The notes under the pieces: generated by a model | Database searches by the model: none | Seen by the model: the letters and a program-made list of their open reading frames with translations, nothing else | What the model was told of the DNA's origin: nothing | Shown: positions 17,663 through 25,757 of the stretch, piece by piece | How positions within the stretch are numbered: the stretch's first letter is position 1 | How the letters are laid out: the number at the start of each line of letters is the position of its first letter | Translations under genes and position numbers: made by a program | NCBI RefSeq assembly: GCF_029360585.1 | Contig: NZ_JAQZSJ010000001.1 | Span: 434,001 to 498,000 of the forward strand | Reading direction: 5' to 3' | Origin: Cohnella caldifontis | GTDB lineage: Bacteria; Bacillota; Bacilli; Paenibacillales; Paenibacillaceae | Length of the DNA: 64,000 bases

Positions 17663-18346
17663 TTATTCGATGACGACGGCGACCGCTCGAACGGGCGACC
17701 CCGTCCCCTTGCGGATTTTGAGCGGCAGTCCGAAATACAGAAACCGGGTTCCGGCGACTTGTTCGAGCCGGCACATGTTTTCCGTGTTGGTGAGACCGTA
17801 TTTTCGGCAAATGAGATGCCCGGAGAAATCCGGATCGTCCGGCTTGTCGATGGACGGCGCGTCCACCCCGATGTTCACGACGCCTTGCCGGGCCAGCCAT
17901 TCCGCGGCTTCCGCGTCCAATCCGGCATGGCGGACCAGCCACTCGTCCGTTCCGTAGGACCGGTTGTAATGGCCCGTATGCAGCAGCGCGATATCGCCGC
18001 GTTCGATGAACAATCCCGAGCGTTCGAGAGCGCCGCGCAGATGGGAAACGCGGATGAACTCGTCCGGTGACACGGAGGAGACGTCGAGGCAGACCGCCGG
18101 GCCGTAGAAATATTCCAGGGGCATCTCGTCGATCGTTTTGCCGCTTGGGTCGTATTCGTACACCGCGTCGCTATGCGTCGGCCCATGTTCGTTGATCAGC
18201 AAATTGTTTGTGGCGAATTCGAAGCCGAGCTTGCGCTTGCTTTCCTCGTGCGACATGTTGGGGAAAATCATCGTTTTCTGATGCGGGGGAAAGACGGGCA
18301 TCCCCTGGTAGATTTCCTGGGAGAGATCGATTAATCGGATTCCCAC
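17663..18346 (-). CDS. Cyclase-family metal-dependent hydrolase (kynurenine formamidase-like)
   Basis: A 227-residue protein of the cyclase/kynurenine-formamidase/isatin-hydrolase family, whose members open or hydrolyse amide and lactam bonds with Mn or Zn. The core motif HxxTHxD is present as HGPTHSDA. The third histidine of the usual HxGTHxDxPxH is absent (AVYEY follows), so the metal site may differ. GDIALLHTGHYNRSYGTDEW and IGVDAPSID are further family blocks. It starts at GTG 18346 behind GGGGAGG, 15 bases after the amidohydrolase gene. It is a candidate for opening a heterocyclic ring. Confidence 0.82.
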   Translation of the reverse strand: MGIRLIDLSQEIYQGMPVFPPHQKTMIFPNMSHEESKRKLGFEFATNNLLINEHGPTHSDAVYEYDPSGKTIDEMPLEYFYGPAVCLDVSSVSPDEFIRVSHLRGALERSGLFIERGDIALLHTGHYNRSYGTDEWLVRHAGLDAEAAEWLARQGVVNIGVDAPSIDKPDDPDFSGHLICRKYGLTNTENMCRLEQVAGTRFLYFGLPLKIRKGTGSPVRAVAVVIE

Positions 18347-18361
18347 GGCGGCGCCTCCCCT

Positions 18362-20179
18362 TTACAGAATGACCGGCAGCACTTCGAACCGTTCGGTGTC
18401 GATGAGGCCGTAGTCGGTAATTTTCCATTTCGGGCTCGTGACGAGCGAGAGGAAGGACAAGTGCATGAACGGCACGTGGAGCTCGCAGCCCAACGCTTCC
18501 TGCGCCAGCCGATGAAGCTCCGCGATTTTCAGGCTCATCGCTTGACCGTCCAGCTCGTCGGTCATCAACCCCCCGATGCGCAGGGGCAGATCGCCCGCGA
18601 CTTTGCCCTGGCGGATCATGCAGATGCCGCCGTTCATGGCGATCACGCGGTTCACCGCCGTCACCAAATCCTCGAAATTCGTCCCGACCGCGATGATGTT
18701 GTGGGTGTCGTGCGCCACGCTTTCCGCGATCGCGCCTTCGCGCAGTTTCATCCCCCGCACGAACGCCTTGCCGATACGGCCGTTGCGGCCGTGGCGCTCG
18801 ACGACGACCAACGGCAGCACGTCCGCGGAGGGATCCGGCATCAGCACGCCGCCTTCCACCCGAAGCCTGGCTTGCGACGCACCCGTCAGGTTCTGGTCGG
18901 GAATGACCTCGATGACCCGGACCAATTGCTCGGTGCCTGCAGCCTGCAGCTGCAGATCGGAAACGGTGACCGGACCCCGCTTGACGGATTGCTTCACGTG
19001 CTGCGGATAGACATAAGAAGGGATTTCCAGCGTCAGCTTACCCTGCTCTGCCGCTTTCACGCCGCCCAGGTACACTTGATCCACCGTCATCCGGGCAAGA
19101 TCGGACAGGACGACGAGGTCCGCCCGCTTGCCCGGCGCCAGCACCCCGATATCCGTAAAGCCGAAGTGGGCGGCCGGGTTGATCGTGACCATCTGGATCG
19201 CCTCGACGGGGTCGATGCCTTGCGCGATCGTCCGCCGCACGATGTCGTTCATATGGCCGTGCTTCAGCAGATCCTCCGGCACCATGTCGTCCGAGACCAG
19301 AATCGCCCGGCGGGAATCCACGCCCTCTTCGGTAATGGCCCGGATGCATTCGGCCATGTTCCGCTGGGAGGAGCCTTCCCGCATGAAGACGCTGACGCCG
19401 TAACGGAGCTTCTCCAGCATTTCTTCCTTCGTGGTCGTCTCATGGCAGGATACATGCGTGCCTCCGCCGATGATATGAGCGGCCAGTTCCTTGCCGAACA
19501 AGGCCGGCGCGTTGCCCTCGACCGTCTTGCCCAAGCTGCGGGCATAGGTAACGGAAGCGATCAAGTCGTCGATCAGGGGCGAGGCGTGGCGGAAAACGGG
19601 CATCACGTTGCTGAAGCCCTGGATTTCCCCGATTCCCTGCACCAGCGGATCGTCCAGCAGATCCTTCATATCCTTGGAGCCGATTTCCTGCCCGGCGGTC
19701 TCCAGCCCCGGCACGTCCGGCGTCAAGCACGGAACCGTGAACAACACGCGGTTCGGTAGGAGCCTCGCCTCGTCGATCATCGCCCGGATGCCCGGAACGC
19801 CCAGCACGTTGCCGATCTCGTGCGGGTCGGCGACAAGCGTCGTCGTTCCCGTAGGGATCGACAGCTTGGAAAATTCGGTTACCGTCAGCATCGCGCTCTC
19901 GAAATGCATGTGCGAATCGATGAAGCCCGGGCAAATATACTTGCCGTCCACGCGTTCGACCCGGGTATGGGGGCCGATCAGGCTGCCCGCATCCCCCACC
20001 ATCAGGATCCGTTCTCCCGTGACCGCGACGTCGCCGGGATAAATCTCCCTCGTGATGACGTTCACGACGTAACCGCCCTGCAGGACCAAATCGGCGTATT
20101 TCCGTTCATCCAGCAAAGTATCGATGAGCTTGCGATACTCCAGCGCGGTTTTGATTCGATCGGTATCTATGGCTTTCAC
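18362..20179 (-). CDS. Adenine deaminase-family amidohydrolase
   Basis: A 605-residue protein aligned over its full length with Ade-type adenine deaminases: N-terminal beta domain (GGYVVNVITREIYPGDVAV), metal motif FIDSHMHFESAM, HVSCHETTTKEEM, SDDMVPEDLLKHGHMN and the Ade C-terminal domain (VGTNFEDLVTAVNRVIAMNG). The family hydrolyses adenine to hypoxanthine and ammonia using two metal ions. In a BMC operon the true substrate may be another purine or an imidazole, such as xanthine or aminoimidazole. It lies between the BMC-P gene and the cyclase. No separate encapsulation helix is obvious. Confidence 0.85.
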   Translation of the reverse strand: MKAIDTDRIKTALEYRKLIDTLLDERKYADLVLQGGYVVNVITREIYPGDVAVTGERILMVGDAGSLIGPHTRVERVDGKYICPGFIDSHMHFESAMLTVTEFSKLSIPTGTTTLVADPHEIGNVLGVPGIRAMIDEARLLPNRVLFTVPCLTPDVPGLETAGQEIGSKDMKDLLDDPLVQGIGEIQGFSNVMPVFRHASPLIDDLIASVTYARSLGKTVEGNAPALFGKELAAHIIGGGTHVSCHETTTKEEMLEKLRYGVSVFMREGSSQRNMAECIRAITEEGVDSRRAILVSDDMVPEDLLKHGHMNDIVRRTIAQGIDPVEAIQMVTINPAAHFGFTDIGVLAPGKRADLVVLSDLARMTVDQVYLGGVKAAEQGKLTLEIPSYVYPQHVKQSVKRGPVTVSDLQLQAAGTEQLVRVIEVIPDQNLTGASQARLRVEGGVLMPDPSADVLPLVVVERHGRNGRIGKAFVRGMKLREGAIAESVAHDTHNIIAVGTNFEDLVTAVNRVIAMNGGICMIRQGKVAGDLPLRIGGLMTDELDGQAMSLKIAELHRLAQEALGCELHVPFMHLSFLSLVTSPKWKITDYGLIDTERFEVLPVIL

Positions 20180-20191
20180 CCCCTGTCCTCC

Positions 20192-20458
20192 CTACTCCAA
20201 ACTGTCGACGATGCCCACGATCGCGGCGTCGACCGGCGCGCCGTCCGGGGATACCGCGCGGGCCGCCATGCTGCCGGTCACGTAAATGACCCGTTCCCCG
20301 ACGCCGGCTCCCACCGAATCCACGGCCACGATCGGCTGTCCCGTCAGCGTGCCGTCCATTTCGACGAGTTGCACGAGCAGCAGCTTGGATCCGACGAGAC
20401 GGTCATCCTTGCGCGTCGCGACCACCCGTCCAATGACTTTCCCGATTTGCATGTTCAT
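20192..20458 (-). CDS. BMC pentameric vertex protein (EutN/CcmL family)
   Basis: An 88-residue EutN/CcmL-type protein: it opens with MQIGKVIGRVVATRKDDRLV, continues with LLLVQLVEMDG and has the GAGVGERVIYVTGSMAAR segment followed by AAIVGIVDSLE. Such proteins form pentamers that cap the vertices of microcompartment shells. Its start (GGGGAGACG upstream) lies inside the preceding gene, giving a 56-base overlap, so expression of the two is probably linked. It is the only BMC-P gene in the window. Confidence 0.93.
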   Translation of the reverse strand: MNMQIGKVIGRVVATRKDDRLVGSKLLLVQLVEMDGTLTGQPIVAVDSVGAGVGERVIYVTGSMAARAVSPDGAPVDAAIVGIVDSLE

Positions 20459-21206
20459 CGTCTCCCCATCCGGACTCGGCCCATACGATTCCGCGCTGCG
20501 AAGCCAGATCCCGGGCCAATGGCGTAATGAGAGCTCCCCGGCCTACGGCGATGGACGACCGACCGGCGGCCAGGGCCGCCTTGACGTCGTCTTCCGTGAC
20601 GATTTGCCTCCGGCTGCGGTTCTCCCCCGCCCACGCGGCGACTTGCGAAACCTCCAGCAGCTGCAGTCCGTAGCTGCGGACGGTACCCATCATTTCGCGG
20701 ATTTGCCGCCGCATTTCGGGAGCGGCCTGCAAGCAGCGGCTTGTCCATGCGTCTCCGCTCGGATCGGCCCCCGTGATCAGAGCAGCCGTCTTCTTGCCTT
20801 CGCACAAGCTGCGGATCACGGCACGGGAGAAGGGAGCGGCGTCGTCCAATCTCGCCACGGCCGACAGCAAGGACAGCGGAAGCACCGGCAGGAACAACCG
20901 GTCGGCGTCCTCCTCCGGCCGTCCCGACGGCGATTCGCGGCAGAAATCGTCGACCTCCGTCAGGCGGGCGATTTCGCGAGTTCCCATCCGCTCCCGCAGC
21001 TCCGGGCCGACCCAGAGCCTCAGCCGCGAATGCGGGTCGCCGCGGCGAAGCTCCCGGACGGAAGCGAGCCCTTCCTCCAGGCCGATCCAATGATCCGCGA
21101 GGAGAACCAGGATGCGGGGGCAACGCGCCGCGAGCTCCCGTTCTTTCCCGCGCCAAAGGAGTTCGCGCGCCGTTCGGTCGACTAACGCGCTTGACGTCCG
21201 CAGCAT
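20403..21206 (-). CDS. BMC-associated protein with flavoprotein-like domain and TPLARD motif
   Basis: A 267-residue protein. The first ~180 residues (ELAARCPRILVLLADHWIGL; LPVLPLSLLSAVARLDD; CEGKKTAALITGADPSGDAW) resemble the Rossmann-type flavoprotein-like proteins found in BMC loci, including an LPVLP stretch. The C-terminus carries VTEDDVKAALAAGRSSIAV followed by ALITPLARDLASQRGI, a module also seen near the N-terminus of EutT and other BMC-linked proteins. It is probably a core or regulatory component of the compartment; enzymatic activity is unknown. Its start follows TAGGAGT ten bases after the shell gene; its end overlaps the BMC-P gene. Confidence 0.6.
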   Translation of the reverse strand: MLRTSSALVDRTARELLWRGKERELAARCPRILVLLADHWIGLEEGLASVRELRRGDPHSRLRLWVGPELRERMGTREIARLTEVDDFCRESPSGRPEEDADRLFLPVLPLSLLSAVARLDDAAPFSRAVIRSLCEGKKTAALITGADPSGDAWTSRCLQAAPEMRRQIREMMGTVRSYGLQLLEVSQVAAWAGENRSRRQIVTEDDVKAALAAGRSSIAVGRGALITPLARDLASQRGIVWAESGWGDDEHANRESHWTGGRDAQG

Positions 21207-21215
21207 CGCTTACTC

Positions 21216-21497
21216 CTATTCGCGCGTCTTCGACAGGATCGCTTTTTCCACTTCGCTGTGGGGTCTCGGAATGACATGCACCGAAACCAGCTCGCCGACC
21301 CGCTTGGCCGCGTTCGCGCCCGCGTCGGTCGCCGCCTTCACTGCGCCTACGTCTCCGCGCACCATTACGGTGACCAGACCGAAGCCGACCTTCTCGTACC
21401 CGCAAATCTCGACGTTAGCCGCTTTGACCATGGCGTCCGCCGCTTCGATGGCTCCGACGAGCCCTTTCGTTTCGATCAGTCCCAATGCTTCTCCCAT
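21216..21497 (-). CDS. BMC-domain hexameric shell protein (PduA/EutM-like)
   Basis: A 93-residue single BMC domain: [58 protein letters not shown] and [15 protein letters not shown]. This is the classic PduA/EutM/CcmK pattern. Hexamers tile the flat faces of the shell and their central pore passes small metabolites. The RBS AAGGAGGAATTC is strong. It is the most canonical of the three shell genes and is likely the major shell component. Confidence 0.96.
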   Translation of the reverse strand: MGEALGLIETKGLVGAIEAADAMVKAANVEICGYEKVGFGLVTVMVRGDVGAVKAATDAGANAAKRVGELVSVHVIPRPHSEVEKAILSKTRE

Positions 21498-21536
21498 TGT
21501 GAATTCCTCCTTATTTTGACGAAGTCCGCATCCGGT

Positions 21537-21950
21537 TCAGATCCCTTCCGTCGGTCCGGCATTTTCCGGTGCCGGCGAAGCCGGCTTGTTTTTCCCGGAA
21601 CGGACCGCCGCCTGCGGCTTGGCGGGCGCTTCCTCCTTCAAGGGGACCGTCTCCAGTCCCCGGAAACGGGAAAGCACCTTGCTGCCCACTTCGTCGTGCG
21701 CCCGGGGAATGACGTGGGCCGACACGAGGGTTCCGACCCTGCCGGCTTCCTCCTTGCCCGCCTCCACCGCGGAGGCGACCGCCGCCACTTCCCCGCCGAG
21801 ATGGATCGTGACGCCGAGCATTCCGCCGACGCCGATGATGCGTTCCATGGCCACGAGCTTCACGTTCGCCGCCTTAAGCGCGGCGTCCGCGGCCGACACC
21901 GCCGTCGCGTAGCCGATCGTTTCGATGAGTCCCAGCGCTTGCTGTTCCAT
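21537..21950 (-). CDS. BMC-domain shell protein with C-terminal extension
   Basis: A 137-residue protein. Residues 1-90 are a BMC domain (ALGLIETIGYATAVSAADAA; VHLGGEVAAVASAVEAGK would be the family's form, here with TIHLGGEVAAVASAVEAGK; VSAHVIPRAHDEV). About 45 residues follow that are rich in Pro, Ala, Lys and Glu (LKEEAPAKPQAAVRSGKNKP). Such tails occur in a subset of shell proteins and may face the lumen or bind cargo. The pore region (MERIIGVGGMLGV) differs from the neighbouring shell protein, implying a different pore. It is transcribed six bases after the 305-residue core protein. Confidence 0.92.
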   Translation of the reverse strand: MEQQALGLIETIGYATAVSAADAALKAANVKLVAMERIIGVGGMLGVTIHLGGEVAAVASAVEAGKEEAGRVGTLVSAHVIPRAHDEVGSKVLSRFRGLETVPLKEEAPAKPQAAVRSGKNKPASPAPENAGPTEGI

Positions 21951-21956
21951 CGCTTC

Positions 21957-22874
21957 TTACTCCCTTCCCGACAAGTATGGTTCGGCGGCTTGCCGAAGAG
22001 CCCGGACCGCTTCGGATACCGAATCCTTCTTCCCCGTGATGACCAGGTAAGCCGGCTCCATTCGGTAACGGAAATCGGGGTTCGGATTTTTCTTCATATA
22101 GAGGTCCAGCAAGGCCACGCTGCGGTACCTCGACAGCCCCTCGATCACGGCGACCGATTCGTCCTGCCCCGTCCCGAGCTGCCGGGCCAGCATGGCGGAC
22201 GGTTCGGGCGATACCAGGATCCGCGGACCGTCACCGGTCTCCCGCTGGAACGCCGCGCACAGCCGATCGAGCGCGCGCCGGACGGCGTCCGGCTCCTTCG
22301 CGGTCAGTCGGGCTTCGAACGGCCCCCCTTCGCGACTCCAGGTCACCTCGGCCTTCACCGTTTCGTTTTTCAGCGCTTCCTCCAGCACGAACAGCTGGCC
22401 GGGCGCGCTGGCGTCGGCGGATACGATGCCGAGGGTCACGGGCGGCGAAGGATAAAGGCCGAACTCCGGGCAGAGACGAGGGGACAAGTCCGGGTAATAC
22501 CAACATCTGACGCCGCCCGCCGAACGTCCGATCATGCCCGCGCAGCGATCCCCCCGCTCGCCGCAAGACGGTTCCGCCGCGGCGGGGGCTCCCTCCGCGC
22601 TCTCCGTCTTCCCCTGCACCAAAGCCAACCGCAGCAAGGGAGACAGCGAGTTTTCGATGAATTCGCGGCCCGACGGAGAAGAAGATTCCGGCATCGCCGC
22701 CGCGGCTCCGCCGGGAACGTTCAGCCGCTTATGCCGGTTTTCTTGCTGATAGTTGGGCCGAAGGAATCCCCCCGGCTGCGGGCTTGCGCCGGGCCCCAGC
22801 GGGTTGACCCGGGCCGGCGCCTTCGTACCGCGTCCCAACGCCTCTTCCACGACCGCCTTGAGAAGATCGGACAT
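21957..22874 (-). CDS. Unrecognised BMC-locus protein, helix-linker-domain layout
   Basis: A 305-residue protein I cannot assign to a named family. It begins with a short amphipathic helix, MSDLLKAVVEEALGRG, of the type used as encapsulation peptides, followed by a Pro/Gly/Ala-rich linker to about residue 60. A cysteine-bearing segment (CGERGDRCAGMIGR, then VRCWYYPDL) comes next. Two possible BMC-like repeats follow: VTLGIVSADASAPGQLFVLE and SVAVIEGLSRYRSVALLDLY with AYLVITGKKDSVSEAVRALR. It may be a shell-cargo adaptor or a divergent tandem-BMC protein. It lies between two shell genes. Confidence 0.5.
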   Translation of the reverse strand: MSDLLKAVVEEALGRGTKAPARVNPLGPGASPQPGGFLRPNYQQENRHKRLNVPGGAAAAMPESSSPSGREFIENSLSPLLRLALVQGKTESAEGAPAAAEPSCGERGDRCAGMIGRSAGGVRCWYYPDLSPRLCPEFGLYPSPPVTLGIVSADASAPGQLFVLEEALKNETVKAEVTWSREGGPFEARLTAKEPDAVRRALDRLCAAFQRETGDGPRILVSPEPSAMLARQLGTGQDESVAVIEGLSRYRSVALLDLYMKKNPNPDFRYRMEPAYLVITGKKDSVSEAVRALRQAAEPYLSGRE

Positions 22875-22894
22875 TGCCGCTCACCCCTTCCCTG

Positions 22895-23158
22895 CTACAA
22901 AATTTTCGCCAATTCCGGATGCGGCCGGGGAATGACGTTCGCGGAGACCAATTCTCCCCCGGTTCGCAAGTGGGCGGTCTTGCCCGCTTCGATCGCGGAC
23001 GTGACCGCCGCCACGTCGCCCTCGACGACGACCGCGACGAGTCCGGAACCGACCCGCTTCAAGTCGATCATGCTGACCGATGCCGCCTTGCACATCGTGT
23101 CCAACGATTCCAGCGCCGCGACCAGCCCGCGCGTCTCGATCATTCCGATCGCTTTCAC
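22895..23158 (-). CDS. BMC-domain hexameric shell protein
   Basis: An 87-residue single BMC domain (AIGMIETRGLVAALESLDTM; CKAASVSMIDLKRVGSGLVA; VVVEGDVAAVTSAIEAGK; VSANVIPRPHPELAKIL). It uses a GTG start at 23158. It is diverged from the other two shell proteins around the pore loop (KRVGSGL), so the shell probably has three pore types. It follows the UbiD gene by 19 bases. Confidence 0.94.
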   Translation of the reverse strand: MKAIGMIETRGLVAALESLDTMCKAASVSMIDLKRVGSGLVAVVVEGDVAAVTSAIEAGKTAHLRTGGELVSANVIPRPHPELAKIL

Positions 23159-23177
23159 TTATGCCTGTCCCCTTTCC

Positions 23178-24518
23178 TTACAGAAATCGGCTGACGTCAA
23201 ACCCTTCGGGCACCCCGACGCTGGTTCTGCGGAAAGCTTCCGCCTCGCGGAGCGGATACGTCGCGTCAATGCCCATCTTGGCCGAAACCCCCCGCATCTG
23301 GTGGGAAGGCTCCAGCGGCGAGCCTTTCGCGCCGGGGACGACGAACACGTCCAGATCGGCCTGCACCCGCGTGGCGATCGCCCATTCCACGTCCAAGGGA
23401 TCCCGGATATCTACGTCTTCGTTGACGACGACTGCGTGCTTGAGGTCTTTATCGGAGGCGAAAGCCGCCAGAAGCGCCTGCTTGGCGTCCCCTTCCGACT
23501 TTTTCTCGATTTGGATGACCGCATGGTACCGGCCGACGCCGCCCGCGGTCACGTAAACCTCCCGCACCTCGGGGACGACCTGGCGGACGGTGCTGAGCAG
23601 CACGGCTTCGCGGGCGAGCGCCATCGGAAGATGCTCCTCGTGGCCCGAAGGATAGATCGTCTGCCAGATCGGCCCGTTCCGGTGCGTCACCGCGGTAAAC
23701 TCGATCACCGGCTGCATCGTCGCGTCCCCGTAATACCCCCCCAATTCCCCGAACGGCCCTTCCATCTCCCGGAGATGGGGCAGCATCCTGCCCTCCAGCA
23801 CGACTTCGGCTTCGGCCAGCACCTCCAGATCGACCGTCCGGCAAGGGACGACCGGCAAGGATTCGCCGAGCAGCCTGCCGGCCACGTCGAGCTTGTCGCA
23901 GTGGAACAGGTGCGTGCTGATCTGCGAAGCCAGGATAACCGCCGGCACGACGCCGAACATGACGGCCACTTCCATCGGTTCGCCGTGCTTCTCGTACTCC
24001 GAATACTGCCGGAACAGCTCCGGCGAAGAGATCAGGATGCTGGACCGGTTGCCGCCCAGATACTGCATGCGGCGGATCGAGGTGTACCGCTTCGTTCCGT
24101 TCCTTTCCTTCACGACCAGCACGCCGGATACGAGATAACGCCCCGAATCGTCGCGGTGGTATTTGCAGATCGGAAACCGCTCGTCCAGACGGATGTTGCC
24201 CGTGATCACGTTTTCCTGCACGGGTGCCCGCTCGACCCGATGGGTCGGAAGGGGACGCACGATGGCATCGATCAGCTTGGGCACCAGCTCCGGCTCCGGG
24301 ATCCCCATGCTTTCGGCGAGCATGCCGCGGTCTCCGCCCAGCCCCGAAATCATCGGGACTCCGTAACCTTTGACCTTCTCGAACCAGAAGGGCTGCTTGC
24401 CTTTGCCGCTTTTGACGATCGCCGCCAGCTCGAAATCCGGATCCACTTCATTGGTGACGTGGATGATCCGCTGACGCCGCTCCCAGTGCGCGATCAGGCT
24501 GCGAAGATCGGTCATCAT
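23178..24518 (-). CDS. UbiD-family prenylated-FMN-dependent decarboxylase
   Basis: A 446-residue UbiD-family enzyme. The catalytic region EGPFGELGGYYGD carries the conserved glutamates, and GGNRSSILISS and FGVVPAVILASQ are family blocks. UbiD enzymes reversibly (de)carboxylate aromatic, heteroaromatic or unsaturated acids using prenyl-FMN. Its start overlaps the upstream UbiX stop as ATGA, so cofactor maker and user are co-translated. Inside a BMC operon this is unusual. A plausible substrate here is a heteroaromatic acid such as an aminoimidazole carboxylate, but the sequence does not fix it. Confidence 0.9.
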   Translation of the reverse strand: MMTDLRSLIAHWERRQRIIHVTNEVDPDFELAAIVKSGKGKQPFWFEKVKGYGVPMISGLGGDRGMLAESMGIPEPELVPKLIDAIVRPLPTHRVERAPVQENVITGNIRLDERFPICKYHRDDSGRYLVSGVLVVKERNGTKRYTSIRRMQYLGGNRSSILISSPELFRQYSEYEKHGEPMEVAVMFGVVPAVILASQISTHLFHCDKLDVAGRLLGESLPVVPCRTVDLEVLAEAEVVLEGRMLPHLREMEGPFGELGGYYGDATMQPVIEFTAVTHRNGPIWQTIYPSGHEEHLPMALAREAVLLSTVRQVVPEVREVYVTAGGVGRYHAVIQIEKKSEGDAKQALLAAFASDKDLKHAVVVNEDVDIRDPLDVEWAIATRVQADLDVFVVPGAKGSPLEPSHQMRGVSAKMGIDATYPLREAEAFRRTSVGVPEGFDVSRFL

Positions 24519-25078
24519 TCCGCCGATTTCTCCCCCCAGCGCTCCATCAGGAAATGCTCGATGCCGAAGGCGTCCAGCACCCGGGCGACCATGAAGTTGA
24601 CGAGCTCCCAGATTTCCTTGGGATGGTGGTAAAAGCCCGGCGAAGCCGGCATGATGTCCGCGCCCGCCCGCGCCAGCCGGGTCATGTTTTCAAGATGGAT
24701 CAGATGCAGCGGCGTTTCGCGCGGAACGACGACCAGCCTGCGCTTTTCCTTCAGCATGACGCTGGCGGTCCGGCTGAGCAGCGTGTCCCCGACGCCGTTG
24801 GCGATCGCGCCGAGCGTGTTCATCGAACACGGAATGATCGCCATGCCGTCCGTTTTGAACGAGCCGCTGGCCACCGACGCGAACAGGTTCTTGTTGCTGA
24901 GCACCTTGGCGTAGGTCTTGATCTCGTCCATGCCGATTCCGCACTCGAATTTGAGCACCTTCTCCGCCATTTCGGTCGCGATCACGTAGGTCTCGACCTC
25001 CAGCATATGAAGCGCCCGTATGAGGGAATAGGCATAGACCGATCCGCTGGCGCCGGTGATTCCGACTACGATTCGCAT
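24515..25078 (-). CDS. UbiX-family flavin prenyltransferase
   Basis: A 187-residue UbiX/Pad1-type protein: GITGASGSVYAYSLIRAL binds the FMN phosphate, and PCSMNTLGAIANGVGD with VPRETPLHLIHLENMTRL is the family core. UbiX joins dimethylallyl phosphate to FMN to make prenyl-FMN, the cofactor of the adjoining UbiD enzyme. Start 25078 (second ATG) has AAGGAG seven bases upstream; an ATG two codons earlier is too close to it. The gene lies within the ECF-hydrolase-BMC run. Confidence 0.92.
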   Translation of the reverse strand: MRIVVGITGASGSVYAYSLIRALHMLEVETYVIATEMAEKVLKFECGIGMDEIKTYAKVLSNKNLFASVASGSFKTDGMAIIPCSMNTLGAIANGVGDTLLSRTASVMLKEKRRLVVVPRETPLHLIHLENMTRLARAGADIMPASPGFYHHPKEIWELVNFMVARVLDAFGIEHFLMERWGEKSAE

Positions 25079-25132
25079 GGTCATTCTCCTTGCCTGATTT
25101 CTCTTCGTTGCATAACGGCGTCCGGATTCCGC

Positions 25133-25729
25133 TTAGCTCCAGGGAATCATCGTTTGCACTTTCGAAAGCCTGCGCGCCAGGAACAGCACCAGGATCGGCG
25201 TGCCGATGACCAGCGGCGGAACGTCGCTGAGCCCGATCCACATCGCTCCCCACCAGAAGTTGAAAATGCCGAAAATCTGCAAGCTCGCACACGAGACGAT
25301 GATCATGAGGACGCCGGCCGCGAAGGACCAAGCCGCCGACTTGACCAGCAGGGATTTATCGGCCGCGAGCTGGGCAAGCGTCTTGCCTTTGCCGACCATG
25401 ACGGCGGGCAGCCAGCCCGTGAATCCGACCATGATGCCGTCGGCCAGCAGGGAGTGGGCCGGCAGGAACGTGCCGGCCAGGAGCGACCATACGACGGTAC
25501 CGATGTAGCCGGAGAAAAATCCGGTTTTCGGGCCGAAGATGATCCCGATCACCGCCGGCAGAAAAGCGAAAATCCGCAAATGGATGACGCCCGGCACCAG
25601 CGTGATCGGATTGACGTACGCCCACAACACGCCGGTCATAACCCCGAAAATCACCCAGAATACAAGGTTCACGATCCCCGTCGATTGCTCTCGCGTTTCC
25701 GCTGGTGCGGCGTTCAATTGATTTTCCAT
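25133..25729 (-). CDS. ECF transporter substrate-binding (S) component
   Basis: A 198-residue membrane protein with about six helices and the shape of ECF S components: VIHLRIFAFLPAVIGIIFGP, then GFFSGYIGTVVWSLLAGTF and NFWWGAMWIGLSDVPPLVIG. It binds a small molecule outside and works with EcfT and the fused EcfA encoded just upstream. Known S components import vitamins, metals or heterocycles. The surrounding genes suggest a purine-, pyrimidine- or imidazole-type ligand, which is inference. Confidence 0.8.
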   Translation of the reverse strand: MENQLNAAPAETREQSTGIVNLVFWVIFGVMTGVLWAYVNPITLVPGVIHLRIFAFLPAVIGIIFGPKTGFFSGYIGTVVWSLLAGTFLPAHSLLADGIMVGFTGWLPAVMVGKGKTLAQLAADKSLLVKSAAWSFAAGVLMIIVSCASLQIFGIFNFWWGAMWIGLSDVPPLVIGTPILVLFLARRLSKVQTMIPWS

Positions 25730-25757
25730 CGTATCCAGCCTCCCTGATTGATCGTGG

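Noticed and set aside
21258-24632. A very long plus-strand open frame across the BMC genes (and similar ones across copA, glcD and the ECF genes)
   Set aside because: These are antisense shadows produced by high third-position GC of the real minus-strand genes; they lack RBSs, domains and sensible composition.
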